A DNA stretch of 64,000 bases from CAYTSA01 sp964440345 (GCA_964440345.1 CAYTSA010000007.1:15020-79019); one strand, 5' to 3'; counted from the first letter of the stretch, positions 52,040-61,602 are shown. Notes: generated from the sequence alone by a model not told the origin. Numbers and translations are program-made.

Positions 52040-52528
52040 CTATGCTTCTTTCTCCACCACGGAGCCGGCCACGCCCAGATACAGATCGGAAGCAAGCACC
52101 AGCCCCAGCACCTTGCCTGCTTCCTGCACCACGACAAAGGACCGGCCCTTGTCCAGAAATATCTCCAGCACGGCCAAAGCCGGCTCGCCAGGCTTTACCG
52201 TGGGAAATTTGCGGTCCATGACCGCATGCACAGGGGTGGAGGCGTACACCTTGCACGCAGTGCTGAAAAGTTCCTCGGCGTCGTAGCGGCCGCGCTCCTT
52301 GAAGGTGTTGCGGTCCTCCAGCACGCCGCCCATGGCCCGTAAAATGCTCCACATGGAGAGCACGCCCACGGGTTTGCCTGCAGCGTCCTGCACCAGGACC
52401 ACGTGACACTCCTGGGTCTTCTCCATTTGCCTGTTCATTTCACGCATGGCCTCGGCCAGGCTTGCGTCCTGGCGTACTATGGCAAACTCCTCGCGCATAA
52501 TGTCCCACATCCGTTTCCGAAACAGCAT
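52040..52528 (-). CDS. CBS-domain protein
   Basis: The 162 residues are a single CBS pair: MWDIMREEFAIVRQDASLAEAMREMNRQ...VVLVQDAAGKPVGVLSMWSILRAM and VHAVMDRKFPTVKPGEPALAVLEIFLDKGRSFVVVQEAGKVLGLVLASDLYL. CBS pairs bind adenine nucleotides and regulate partner proteins. GGGGAGGACGCG precedes the start. The gene lies 23 bases downstream of the HD protein gene, so they probably form an operon. The target is unknown. Confidence 0.9.
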   Translation of the reverse strand: MLFRKRMWDIMREEFAIVRQDASLAEAMREMNRQMEKTQECHVVLVQDAAGKPVGVLSMWSILRAMGGVLEDRNTFKERGRYDAEELFSTACKVYASTPVHAVMDRKFPTVKPGEPALAVLEIFLDKGRSFVVVQEAGKVLGLVLASDLYLGVAGSVVEKEA

Positions 52529-52551
52529 CGCGTCCTCCCCAAATGTTCCAA

Positions 52552-53811
52552 TCAGTCAAAATCTGCCAGCAGCGCTCCAATATGCACGTTGCCAAGGCTG
52601 GAGCGCTTGTACTGCCCGCGCATGCGCCATACTGCCTGGTGCAGCTGGTCGGACGAAATGCCGTTGCGCATAGCGGTGTAGGCTTCGATAAACGCGGCCA
52701 GCATGTCGCAGACTTTGAGCATCTCCCCGTCCTTGGGGTCCAGCTCGTCCCGGTTGCACGCCCCCTGCAAGTCTTCAAAGGTCACCTTGTCGATTGCGCC
52801 GTTGCGGCAGACCACGTCGGCGAATTCTGAACCGACTTCCAACCCCAGAAAATACTGTAGCCTTTCCGACAGGTTGTCATACCCGGCCGATTCCAGGGGG
52901 TCCAGCACCCGGCGGCGCAGCTCCTTGTTCTCGTATTCGCGGATCAAGTCGCCTACGTGCTGTACAGATTTTTTCACAGGGGAGATAATGTCCCGGGTGA
53001 GCATCTCCGGCAGGTCATGGAAAAGGCCGCTGAAAAAGTTGTTCTGCACTCTGGCCCGGCAGGCGTCCTGGGCCAGGCTGAAAAAATACGCGTAGACGGC
53101 CACCAGAAACATGTGGCCCATGACCGAGGTTTCAGGAATGCGAGGCGTCTGGGACCAGCGCTTCTGAAACCGCAACTGCCCGCACAGGTGAGCCAGTTTT
53201 CCCAGAGGGCCGGAAACGCCGGCCAGCAGGTCCCGTACGCCCTCCAAGTCCAGATGCGACTCCAAGCCCATGCGGAAGGACTCGTCGATTTCCTTGAACT
53301 CGTCGTCAAAGGTGTTAATGGGCTTGAGCAGATTGAATTCCCAATAACTGGCGTACAGGTGGGCGGCATTCAGAATACGCCGGCCCACATCGTTGGAAGC
53401 AAAAACCGGGTCCTCGATCTCAGCGTAAAAATAGGCGCACAAGCGGTCCCAGAAGGGTTGGCCAAGGGTCTGCACCTTTGGCTCCAGCTCAGCCAGCACC
53501 CACTCAGTAAGCTGCCGGTAGTGTTCGGGATTGGACTTTATCTGATAAAATATGGGCGGCTTGATGTCTGTGATGACCAGACGGTACAAATAGTCGAACA
53601 GTCCGCCTTCCACCACAGTCTGGCCCAGGGTCAGCCGCTCCTCTAAGTCCAGGCTGCGGGAGTTGTGCTGGTAGAGCATCCAGGCCGCGATCATCTTGTG
53701 GGCTTGCTTGTCCACTTCCAGCAACTCCACCGGGCGCAGCTTGTCGTTCCAGCGTTTCATGAACGAGCCGGCAAAAATAAACTGCAACAGAGACTTGCGT
53801 ATACTGGCCAT
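52552..53811 (-). CDS. HD-domain hydrolase, YfbR-like
   Basis: The 419 residues contain an HD domain near 230-300: RIPETSVMGHMFLVAVYAYFFSLAQ, FSGLFHDLPEMLTRDIISPVKKS, resembling the YfbR/HD_3 group of 5'-nucleotidases. The HDLPE core with an upstream His gives a metal site. The N-terminal 200 and C-terminal 100 residues are not recognisable domains. It may act on nucleotides; this is inference from the HD subgroup. It is encoded just upstream of the CBS nucleotide-binding protein on the same strand, and that pairing fits nucleotide sensing. Confidence 0.85.
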   Translation of the reverse strand: MASIRKSLLQFIFAGSFMKRWNDKLRPVELLEVDKQAHKMIAAWMLYQHNSRSLDLEERLTLGQTVVEGGLFDYLYRLVITDIKPPIFYQIKSNPEHYRQLTEWVLAELEPKVQTLGQPFWDRLCAYFYAEIEDPVFASNDVGRRILNAAHLYASYWEFNLLKPINTFDDEFKEIDESFRMGLESHLDLEGVRDLLAGVSGPLGKLAHLCGQLRFQKRWSQTPRIPETSVMGHMFLVAVYAYFFSLAQDACRARVQNNFFSGLFHDLPEMLTRDIISPVKKSVQHVGDLIREYENKELRRRVLDPLESAGYDNLSERLQYFLGLEVGSEFADVVCRNGAIDKVTFEDLQGACNRDELDPKDGEMLKVCDMLAAFIEAYTAMRNGISSDQLHQAVWRMRGQYKRSSLGNVHIGALLADFD

Positions 53812-53948
53812 GGCTACACTCTTTCATCTTCTTGCATACGGCCCCGGGGCGCAAAGCGCAAGCGCGTCAAAATACAAAGGCCGGGCTGCGGCTGCTTGCG
53901 CCGCTCCCGGCCGTCACAACGTGTTTATGTGTGCACAGCGCAGCGGGG

Positions 53949-54311
53949 CTACTTCTTCAAGAGCTGGGAGATGTCGGAGATATTTCCGCCGCCTTTGGCG
54001 CCAGTCAGGTCCATGCCGCGCATGCCCCCGGGAGCAGAAAGCGTCAGGTTGCTGGCGGCTTCCATGTATTTGGTTTTCAGCTCTTCCGGAAATTTCTTAT
54101 ATTCATAGAGCACGTGCTCCAGGGAAATCTCGCCGCCTACCTCCGTCTCAAAAGGATAGCCAAAGGGCAGCAGCAGCATCTGCACGCCTTGCTCCGTGGG
54201 CACGGTCTGCAGCATAGCCACGTCTTTGAGTTTTTTCTCCTCGGCGTTTTCCTTGCCCAGGACCATTTCGCCGTTTATCAGCTTCACAAGCTTGATGTTA
54301 TCGTACGACAT
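53949..54311 (-). CDS. small conserved protein, Sm-like fold possible
   Basis: The 120 residues begin IKLVKLINGEMVLGKE, which recalls the first beta strands of Sm/LSm or related small barrels. An amphipathic part (LLLPFGYPFETEVGGEISLEHVLYEYKKFPEELKTKYMEAAS) and a Gly/Met-rich tail follow. The start has AAGGAG. It has no signal peptide or cysteines. If Sm-like it could bind RNA; the evidence is only pattern resemblance at the N-terminus. Confidence 0.75.
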   Translation of the reverse strand: MSYDNIKLVKLINGEMVLGKENAEEKKLKDVAMLQTVPTEQGVQMLLLPFGYPFETEVGGEISLEHVLYEYKKFPEELKTKYMEAASNLTLSAPGGMRGMDLTGAKGGGNISDISQLLKK

Positions 54312-54475
54312 GCAATTCTCCTTTTCACAGCATTGGCGCTAGCGCCGTATGAATGTCGGGACAAAACCCTCGCCGGGTTTGCAGCAGCCACCTAGGTAGG
54401 GATGGTAAAGGATGTTGTCAAGGCGCCGCCCACCCGGGCTTACCAGGCTGTTGCAATAAACTATTCAACACTCAG

Positions 54476-55699
54476 CTACATCAAATACCGGCCAGGGTCC
54501 AAACGGTAGTCTGCCGGGTCAAGGCAAGCTTGAATTTTCAAACCGCCGGCCTCGGACGAGGCCAGATCAAGCGGTTTGGGCGAAATGGCCCGGCCTCTGG
54601 GGTCCATGGCCAACACAACAGCCGGCCGCAACATGTCGTCCGGGTTGGCCTCGGCCACCACAGCCAAGTAGCCGTTGGAGAGCTGCACCAGGGCCCCCAC
54701 AGGGTAGACGCCGATGCACTTTATGAAATGCTCCACGTAGAAGGGGTAAAAATCCTTTTCACGCATGGAGTACATGACGCTCATGGCCTTACCGCCGGGC
54801 ATGCCCTTGCGGTACACCCGGGTAGACGTCAGGGCGTCATAGACGTCGGCTACAGAGAGGATGCGGGCGTATGGGCTGATACCGTCGCCTTTAAGTCCGC
54901 TGGGGTAGCCTTCGCCGGAGTATTTTTCGTGGTGCTCAGCCACCCCGGAAAGGACCAAATCGTCCACGGCTCCTCTTTCCTGGAGCAGCAAAAAGCCGTC
55001 TGACGGGTGGCGCTTGATGATCTCAAATTCCTCTGGGGTGAGCCTCCCGGGCTTGTTGAGTACTTTGGGAGGGGCTTTGGCTTTGCCCAAGTCGTGAAAC
55101 AGACCGGCCATGCCCAGGCCGCGCAGATCGTCACTCGGCAAGCCCAGAAAACGGCCAAACACCACTGAAAGCACGGCCACGTTCACACAGTGGGTAAAGG
55201 TGTATTCATCCAGCACGCGCAGCTTGGACAGACTGATGAGGGCGTCCATATTCCGGGAGACTGAATCAATGATCTTCTCCACAAACGCTTCAGACTTGTC
55301 CATGTCAAGCTTGTGGCCAGTCTTGGCGCAGCTGAGGAACTCCCGGGCGTAGCTTACGGCGTCAGAGTACAGGCGCTTGGCTACTGTCAGCTCCTTGCGC
55401 ACAGATACTTTGTTGCGGGGCCGCCGGGGAGAACTCTTGCTCGGTTTAAAGGCCGCCATGCGCTTGTTCAGCTCTTCTTCCGTGCTATCGAACTGCTTTT
55501 TTCCTCTCGGCTTATTGGTAGATCGGTCCGGGTCCACAAAAACTTCTGAAAAGCCCTCTTTGCGAATGCGCTCTATCTGTCGCTCAGTGGCCACCAAACC
55601 TTCTTCAGAATACAAAAAAGGATGGTCCAGCCAGGAAAGACCGGAGTCCACTATGTACATGCCGACTCGCAATTCATCGACGTGGATTTTTTCAATCAC
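54476..55699 (-). CDS. HD-GYP phosphodiesterase with DUF3391-type N-terminus
   Basis: The 407 residues start IEKIHVDELRVGMYIVDSGLSWLDHPFLYS, the DUF3391 pattern. The HD-GYP domain spans about 170-330: TFTHCVNVAVLSVVFGRFLG, GLFHDLGKAKAPPKVLNKPGRLTPEEFEIIKRHPSDG, VAEHHEKYSGEGYPSGLKG, ISPYARILSVADVYDALTSTRVYRKG. All metal and GYP residues are present, so c-di-GMP hydrolysis is likely. The GTG start at 55699 is chosen because the conserved domain begins there and GGGGGAA lies upstream; a longer frame would overlap the MFS gene. Confidence 0.92.
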   Translation of the reverse strand: MIEKIHVDELRVGMYIVDSGLSWLDHPFLYSEEGLVATERQIERIRKEGFSEVFVDPDRSTNKPRGKKQFDSTEEELNKRMAAFKPSKSSPRRPRNKVSVRKELTVAKRLYSDAVSYAREFLSCAKTGHKLDMDKSEAFVEKIIDSVSRNMDALISLSKLRVLDEYTFTHCVNVAVLSVVFGRFLGLPSDDLRGLGMAGLFHDLGKAKAPPKVLNKPGRLTPEEFEIIKRHPSDGFLLLQERGAVDDLVLSGVAEHHEKYSGEGYPSGLKGDGISPYARILSVADVYDALTSTRVYRKGMPGGKAMSVMYSMREKDFYPFYVEHFIKCIGVYPVGALVQLSNGYLAVVAEANPDDMLRPAVVLAMDPRGRAISPKPLDLASSEAGGLKIQACLDPADYRLDPGRYLM

Positions 55700-55799
55700 G
55701 CTGCTTTCCCCCAAAAAAATCAGGACATAAAACGCCAGCTCATAATTATGTCCACATTGCCCGTCCGAAAAACGTTTCCACAGAAGACCCTTACACTTT

Positions 55800-56975
55800 T
55801 CAGCCGGCATCGCGCAAGGTCCAGATCAACAGCACGCCGGCGGCCAACACCGCTCCCAGCGCCATAAAACCCAGGCCAAAGCCCCCGGTTTCGCCCATCC
55901 AGCCCAGCAGGGCCGGAGTCAGGCCGCTGCCGCCAATAATGCCTACCGGCGTGGTCATGCCCACAGCCATGGCCCGGTGTTCGCGTGGGTACACACGGCT
56001 GATAACAGCAAAAGCAGCCGGGAAAAAACAAGCGGTAATCGCTGGTTGGATGAGCACCACAGCCACCAGCCACGGTCCCCACAACACCCCCAGCAACCCA
56101 GTGGTCACGGCGGACAAGCAGCAAAACAGCGTCAGGGCCAGCCTGGGGCCAAGCCGGTCCACCAGCCAACCCGCGCCAAAAACCGCCAAAGGCCCCGCCA
56201 AACGGGACGCCGCCAGCAAATCATTGGCCGATTCCAGGTCCATGAACCGCTCGTCAGTCAAAAACAGCGGCATTATGCTGTACGGGCCAAAACTGGAGCC
56301 AATGGCCAGAGAAAAAACTGCGCTGAGCACCCAAAAATGGCGGGTTTTCACAAAGGCCAGGGCCTGCCCCCAGTTCATGGGCGCGCCGGTGAACTCCCCG
56401 CCCCGGCCCAGAGCCAGAAACACAACGCCTATGGCGACGCCGCTGGCCCCCACACAGCCAAGCGCCCAGCGCCAGCCCATGAAAACCAGCAAAGCGTCCG
56501 CAGCCAAAGGCGATACAATAAAAGCCAGGCCAGGCGCCAGTTCGTGCACAGCCAGAGCCCGCCCCATGTCTCGCGGGCGCGCCAGTGACATAATTGCCGC
56601 TATGCCGGAGGGCAAATACAAGCCGCCGCCCATGCCAAACGCAACCAGGGCCGCCTGCACAGACCACAAGGATTCGCACTCCGTCAGCGCCAACAAGGAC
56701 GCCCCCATCCACAACGAAGCCAAGCCTATGCACTCCCGGTGGCGCAGCCGGCTGTTCACCTGGCCCGAAAACAGCAGCACGAGGCTGTAGCCCATTGAAA
56801 TATACAGGTACAAACCGCCGGCCTGACCGTGACTGATGTTCATGTCCGCCTCTATGACTGGCATGAGCGGCGAGAGAATGGTCCTGGCCAGGAAATTAAG
56901 ATGGAACACCCCGGCTACCAGCGCCAGCCAGGGCAAGGCGCGGCGAAAAGACTGCGGCTCGTTGGCGTATGTCAC
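55800..56975 (-). CDS. MFS transporter
   Basis: The 391 residues have about 12 membrane helices and MFS features such as the loop after helix 2 (SGQVNSRLRHRECIG) and its counterpart GWLVDRLGPRLAL in the second half. The substrate cannot be inferred. The GTG start at 56975 lies within the stop of a short upstream frame (GTGA), suggesting coupled translation with that small gene. Confidence 0.9.
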   Translation of the reverse strand: MTYANEPQSFRRALPWLALVAGVFHLNFLARTILSPLMPVIEADMNISHGQAGGLYLYISMGYSLVLLFSGQVNSRLRHRECIGLASLWMGASLLALTECESLWSVQAALVAFGMGGGLYLPSGIAAIMSLARPRDMGRALAVHELAPGLAFIVSPLAADALLVFMGWRWALGCVGASGVAIGVVFLALGRGGEFTGAPMNWGQALAFVKTRHFWVLSAVFSLAIGSSFGPYSIMPLFLTDERFMDLESANDLLAASRLAGPLAVFGAGWLVDRLGPRLALTLFCCLSAVTTGLLGVLWGPWLVAVVLIQPAITACFFPAAFAVISRVYPREHRAMAVGMTTPVGIIGGSGLTPALLGWMGETGGFGLGFMALGAVLAAGVLLIWTLRDAG

Positions 56976-57145
56976 GCCAGCAGACCCTCTGGGACGCCGC
57001 TATCGCCGTCAGAGGCCATGACTGCGACAGCGCCGGCGCAGACAATCTTGACCTGCACATCATCAACGGTAATCACACCGTGCAAGGAAGCGGCGTACGC
57101 CGCGTTTTGCTCCATAAGAACATGTCTTGGCCGTTTTAATTTCAT
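56972..57145 (-). CDS. possible small protein coupled to the MFS gene
   Basis: A 57-residue frame starts MKLKRPRHVLMEQNAAYAASLHG and ends EGLLA with TGA overlapping the MFS GTG start. An internal ATG at 57115 would give 47 residues. The middle is hydrophobic to neutral (VITVDDVQVKIVCAGAVAVMA) with no known motif. No strong ribosome site is visible (GATGAAAT only). The GTGA overlap, common in this genome's operons, is the main evidence. Confidence 0.4.
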   Translation of the reverse strand: MKLKRPRHVLMEQNAAYAASLHGVITVDDVQVKIVCAGAVAVMASDGDSGVPEGLLA

Positions 57146-57208
57146 ATTTATTTCATCTGGTTATCGCCACATCATTCTGCCAGACAAATTCACTGAACCT
57201 TCTTGCGG

Positions 57209-57233
57209 CTGTCACCCGGCTGTAAACTGTCTC
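57209..57233 (+). promoter_or_regulatory. Pho box upstream of alkaline phosphatase
   Basis: CTGTCAC (57209-57215), four bases, then CTGTAAA (57220-57226) reproduce the PhoB direct-repeat spacing, and CTGTCTC follows directly (57227-57233). TTATTAG about ten bases later could be the -10. This predicts phosphate-starvation induction. Confidence 0.7.
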
Positions 57234-57382
57234 AATCATCATTATTAGTGTTGTTTTGTATGGTCACGGTTGTTCTGCTTTCTGGTCTGCTTTGTCCGGG
57301 ATAGACGCCAATCGCATCCTGTTTAGGGCAGGCGACGCAGAAAAGCAATTTTCTTTATTAACCCATTTTGGAGGAGACTAAG

Positions 57383-58894
57383 ATGTCCAAAGTTTCGCGC
57401 ATTGCTTTGTTCGTTGCCCTGTTCGTGGCTGCCGCCCTCATGGCTGCTCCCACCCAGGGCCTGGCTAAAACCCAGACCACTTTTGCCGGTGAGCCTGTGA
57501 AGTACATGTTTTTCTTCATCGGCGACGGCCTTGGTCTGCCCCAGCGCACCGCCACAGAAATGTATACTGGCAAACGGTTGTCCATCGACGAATTTCCGGC
57601 CCAGGGCATAACCACCACCTACGCCGCTGATCGGTTCATCACCGGCTCTGCCGCCTCCGCCACTGCTTTGGCCGCCGGTCTGAAAACCAACATCAACTAC
57701 GTGGGACTGGACCCCAACCTGAAGCCGGTCAAGACCGTGGCTGAAATGGCCAAGGAAAAAGGCATGAAGGTCGGCATCCTTTCCAGCGTTTCCATCGACC
57801 ACGCCACCCCGGCCGCTTTCTACGCCAAGGTCAAGCACCGCGGCATGTACCACGACGTGGACAAATACTTGGTGGAAAGCGGTTTCGATCTGTTTGCAGG
57901 CGGCGGGCTGAAGGATCCGGAAGGCAAGCGCGTGCTGAAAAAAAACCCGGACGCCAAGGTCCACGACATCATCGCCATGGCCAAGGATAACGGTTACGTA
58001 ATCACCAGCGACAAGACTTCTTTCATGGCCCTGAAGCCTGGCCAGAAAGCCATCTCCTGGAACGCCTGGCTCCAGGACAGCGGCGCTCTGCCCTACACCA
58101 TTGACCAGACAGACAAAGACATTTCCCTGCCCGAATTCACCGAAAAAGCCATTGAACTGCTGGACAACGACAAAGGCTTCTTCCTGATGGTGGAAGGCGG
58201 CAAGATAGACTGGGCTTGCCACGCCAACGACGCCACCAGCGCCATCACCAACACCATTGACTTCGACAAGGCCGTACAAAAGGCTGTGGACTTCTATCAC
58301 AAGCATCCCAACGACACCACCATCATCGTTGTCGGCGACCACGAGTGCGGCGGCCTGACCCTGGGCTTTGCCGGCACCAAGTACGAAACCTACTTTGACG
58401 TTCTCTCCGCCCAGAACATGTCCTTCCAGCAGTTCACCGACACCATCGCCAAGGGCTACAAAGGCGACTTTAACTCCATCAAGCCGCTCATCACCAAACA
58501 TTTTGGCCTGAAGTTCGAAGGCGACCCCAAGAAAGACCGCTTGGTTCTGGCTGAGTATGAAGTGAAAGCCCTTCAGGAAGCCTTTGACCGCTCCATGGCC
58601 GGTGATAGCGAAAAGTCCGACGACCCGTACACCTATCTGCTGTACGGCGATTACGACCCGCTGACCGTAAAGATCACCCACACTCTGAACCAAAAAGCCG
58701 GCTTGGCCTGGACTTCCTACAAGCACACCGGCGTTCCTGTTCCCCTCTCCGCAATGGGCGTTGGCTCCGACCTGTTCAATGGCTACTACGACAACACCGA
58801 CGTGGCCAAAAAGATCATGGCGCTGATGGGCGTCAAGCCGCAAGTTTACTACTCCGGCGAACCCATTGCCGCCGCCACTATGGCCGCCAACTAA
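57383..58894 (+). CDS. phoA: alkaline phosphatase
   Basis: The 503-residue exported enzyme hydrolyses phosphomonoesters to release phosphate. A signal peptide (MSKVSRIALFVALFVAAALMAAPTQGLA) is followed by metal-site FFIGDGLGL, the catalytic Ser in ITGSAASATALAAG, SVSIDHATPAAFYA, the Glu site in MVEGGKIDWACHAND, and VVGDHECGGL. The start follows GGAGGAG. A Pho box upstream and a terminator downstream make it a single-gene, PhoB-type unit. Three cysteines are seen only in the body, so disulfide use is unclear. Confidence 0.95.
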   Translation: MSKVSRIALFVALFVAAALMAAPTQGLAKTQTTFAGEPVKYMFFFIGDGLGLPQRTATEMYTGKRLSIDEFPAQGITTTYAADRFITGSAASATALAAGLKTNINYVGLDPNLKPVKTVAEMAKEKGMKVGILSSVSIDHATPAAFYAKVKHRGMYHDVDKYLVESGFDLFAGGGLKDPEGKRVLKKNPDAKVHDIIAMAKDNGYVITSDKTSFMALKPGQKAISWNAWLQDSGALPYTIDQTDKDISLPEFTEKAIELLDNDKGFFLMVEGGKIDWACHANDATSAITNTIDFDKAVQKAVDFYHKHPNDTTIIVVGDHECGGLTLGFAGTKYETYFDVLSAQNMSFQQFTDTIAKGYKGDFNSIKPLITKHFGLKFEGDPKKDRLVLAEYEVKALQEAFDRSMAGDSEKSDDPYTYLLYGDYDPLTVKITHTLNQKAGLAWTSYKHTGVPVPLSAMGVGSDLFNGYYDNTDVAKKIMALMGVKPQVYYSGEPIAAATMAAN

Positions 58895-58924
58895 ACACTG
58901 ACTGACACAGACTGAAAACTCCTG

Positions 58925-58956
58925 GGGCGGAGCGGCACAGCCGTTCCGCCCATTTT
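58925..58956 (+). terminator. phoA terminator
   Basis: A GGGCGGA-GCGGC arm and its near-perfect complement GCCGT-TCCGCCC enclose ACA and are followed by ATTTTAAT, 30 bases after the phoA stop. Confidence 0.75.
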
Positions 58957-58987
58957 AATATCCACCTTCAGCCCCAGAGAACCGTCC

Positions 58988-60133
58988 ATGCACATGCATC
59001 CCTCATCCCTGGCCCGCCGACGCGATTTCCTGCTTGTCATAGCCTTTGCCGTGCTCACCAGCATCCTCTACTTTGTCCCCACAGGTTTCGAGGACAGAAC
59101 GCCGCATAATACTGTTCGCGCCCGCGCGGAAATTCTGGATGTGGACAATTCAGAAATTCAGCAATACGGCATGATCAAGCAAGGCGACCAGGGAGTGACC
59201 TTGCGCATTCTGGACGGCAAGTTCGCCGGCCAAACCCTTGAAGCCAACAACCCCTTGCTGGGCATGCTGGACCAGGACAAACTCTTCCAGCCCGGCGACA
59301 CAGCCCTCACCGTCCTCACTTTGTCTCCGGATGGGGAAATCCTGGGCGTGAACCCGCAAGACCACTACCGCTTGACTCTTGAGCTCATTCTGCTGGCCCT
59401 CTTTGCCGCCCTGCTGCTGGCCTTTGGCGGGTGGACAGGACTCAAAGCGTTGCTCTCCTTTGTCTTTGCGGGCATGGTGCTTTGGAAAATATTCATCCCC
59501 TTGTTGCTCAAAGGGTGGGACCCCATATGGCTGGCCCTGGGCATAACCGCCGTACTCTGCAGCGCCATCATCTTTCTGGTGGCCGGGCCCAACCGTAAAG
59601 GCCTGGCCGCCTTTCTCGGAGCCTTCCTCGGCATACTCACCAGTTGCTTGCTGGCCGTTTACTTCACCAAGGCTTTCCACGTGCACGGGGCAGTGATGCA
59701 GTACGCGCAGATACTGCTCTCCTCCGGTTTTGGCCACCTGGACCTGACAGGCGTATACGTTGCCGCCGTGTTTCTGGCAGCCTCTGGCGCTGTCATGGAC
59801 CTGGCGGTAGACGTGGCCGCCTCCATGAACGAAGTGGTAGAAAAAAAACCGGACATCAGCCGCATGGACGCTTTGAAATCCGGCCTCACCGTGGGCCGGG
59901 CCGTGGTCGGCACCATGACCACCACGCTGCTGCTGGCGTACTCCGGCAGCTACATCACCTTGCTCATGGCCTTCATGGCCCAGGGCATACCCGTGACCAA
60001 TCTGCTGAACCTCATCTATGTAGCCGCCGAAGTGCTCAAGACCCTGGTGGGCTCCTTCGGCTTGGTGACCGTGGCCCCTTTCACCGCGCTGGCGGGCTCT
60101 TTGCTGCTTGTGCGCCGCGGCAAGCAAGAATAA
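58988..60133 (+). CDS. YibE/F-family membrane protein
   Basis: The 381 residues have one N-terminal helix (FLLVIAFAVLTSILYFV), a small extracytoplasmic beta-rich domain (about 40-130; RARAEILDVDNSEIQQYG...GQTLEANNPLLG), and seven or so helices. YibE/F hallmarks are AFGGWTGLKALLSF, GAVMDLAVDVAASMNEV and GTMTTTLLLAYSGSYITLLM. Function of the family is unknown; transport is often suggested. It follows phoA by 93 bases, beyond the terminator, and has no strong ribosome site. Confidence 0.9.
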   Translation: MHMHPSSLARRRDFLLVIAFAVLTSILYFVPTGFEDRTPHNTVRARAEILDVDNSEIQQYGMIKQGDQGVTLRILDGKFAGQTLEANNPLLGMLDQDKLFQPGDTALTVLTLSPDGEILGVNPQDHYRLTLELILLALFAALLLAFGGWTGLKALLSFVFAGMVLWKIFIPLLLKGWDPIWLALGITAVLCSAIIFLVAGPNRKGLAAFLGAFLGILTSCLLAVYFTKAFHVHGAVMQYAQILLSSGFGHLDLTGVYVAAVFLAASGAVMDLAVDVAASMNEVVEKKPDISRMDALKSGLTVGRAVVGTMTTTLLLAYSGSYITLLMAFMAQGIPVTNLLNLIYVAAEVLKTLVGSFGLVTVAPFTALAGSLLLVRRGKQE

Positions 60134-60260
60134 TGAACAGGAAAATCATTCATTAGACAGTTGAATTTCAGCTTTTTTCTTGCTAAATTTCATTTATATT
60201 AAAATAAAAATTCATTTTCTTAATGGTTGATTTTACTTTTTTCTTGCCGTACACATCGGT

Positions 60261-61562
60261 ATGCACTCCCGGCAACTGCGCGCATACATGGACGTCGTTC
60301 TCAGCGACACGTCCGTCATCCATTTACAAGGAGCCAGGCAGGTGGGAAAAACCACGCTTGCCTGGTCGTTTGAACGGGACGGGGCTCCCTACTATACTAT
60401 GGACAACGCAGGGTCCCTGACTGCTGCGCAGAACGATCCCATGGGCTTCATTGCCGGCGCCAACCCCGCCAACGCACACGCGCCCATCATTATCGACGAG
60501 GTGCAAAAGGCTCCAGAGTTGCTGAACGCCATAAAAGAGACTGTGGACCGCAACCGCCGGCCCGGCATGTTCATAGTGACAGGATCAGCAAACATCCACG
60601 CCACGCTGTCGGTCGCGGATTCGCTGGCCGGCCGCATGGAGACCATAACCCTGTGGCCCCTCTCAGTGGGCGAATTGCACGGCGTCAAGGAAGGGCTCGT
60701 TGATCTTCTTTTTGACACGGCGTGGAGCCCGGCCGGGCCGCAGCAGAATCCTGCCGGCAATTCTTTTGACGTAGAGGAGCGCGTGGCTGCGGGAGGCTAC
60801 CCCGAAGCCGTGGCGCGCAAAACGTCAGACAGACGCCACGCCTGGTTCGACGCCTACGTAACGTCCATGATGGAGCGGGACATCCGGGATATTGCCAATA
60901 TTCATGATCTCACAGCCGTACCCCGGCTGCTGCGGCTTCTGGCTGCTCGCGCCGCCAACCTGATCAACTATTCCAGCCTCAGCCGCGACCTGCAAGCATC
61001 CCAAACCACGTTGAAGCGCTACATGTCCCTGCTGGAAGCGACCTTCCTCATCTGGGAGCTGCCCTGCTGGTCCTGCAACCACTCCAGCCGGACGGTCAAG
61101 GCGCCAAAACTCATGCTGGTTGACACCGGCCTTGCCTGCAGCCTGTTGCGGCTGGATGCAGAAAGGCTGCGTACCGAAAGGACAGCCCTGGGAGGTCTTT
61201 TGGAAAATTGGGTCGCCTGCGAGCTGGCAAAGCAGCTCGGCTGGTCGCAAACCAAGGCCCGTCTGCATCACTGGCGGCTGCACACCGGGGCTGAAGTGGA
61301 TATCGTGCTGGAAGACGCAGACGGCCGCATTGTGGGAGTGGAAGTCAAGGCCAGCCACACCCCGCGCAACAAAGACTTCACCGGCCTGCGCAAGCTGCGG
61401 GATCAAGCGCCAGAACGGTTTCTTCGCGGGGTGCTGCTCTATCTGGGCGACCAGGTTGCGCCCTTTGAGGAGCGGCTGCACGCAGTGCCTGTGACACGGC
61501 TGCTACAAACCGCGGCGCCGGACCAAGCGCAAAAACCCGGCGTAAACGGCGCCAATTTGTAA
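60261..61562 (+). CDS. AAA ATPase with DUF4143 domain
   Basis: The 433 residues contain an AAA_14 ATPase (LQGARQVGKTTLAW, P-loop near 23-35; IIIDEVQKAPELLNAIK Walker B; VTGSANIH sensor) and a C-terminal DUF4143 region with a nuclease-like fold core (GAEVDIVLEDADGRIVGVEVKASHTPRNKDF). Members of this family are frequent in accessory regions; the biochemical role is unknown. An AT-rich leader (60170-60250) and lack of a ribosome site before ATG 60261 suggest acquired DNA. Confidence 0.88.
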   Translation: MHSRQLRAYMDVVLSDTSVIHLQGARQVGKTTLAWSFERDGAPYYTMDNAGSLTAAQNDPMGFIAGANPANAHAPIIIDEVQKAPELLNAIKETVDRNRRPGMFIVTGSANIHATLSVADSLAGRMETITLWPLSVGELHGVKEGLVDLLFDTAWSPAGPQQNPAGNSFDVEERVAAGGYPEAVARKTSDRRHAWFDAYVTSMMERDIRDIANIHDLTAVPRLLRLLAARAANLINYSSLSRDLQASQTTLKRYMSLLEATFLIWELPCWSCNHSSRTVKAPKLMLVDTGLACSLLRLDAERLRTERTALGGLLENWVACELAKQLGWSQTKARLHHWRLHTGAEVDIVLEDADGRIVGVEVKASHTPRNKDFTGLRKLRDQAPERFLRGVLLYLGDQVAPFEERLHAVPVTRLLQTAAPDQAQKPGVNGANL

Positions 61563-61602
61563 CCATTAAATAATATTATCATTATTTACTTCTGGAGGAC
61601 AC

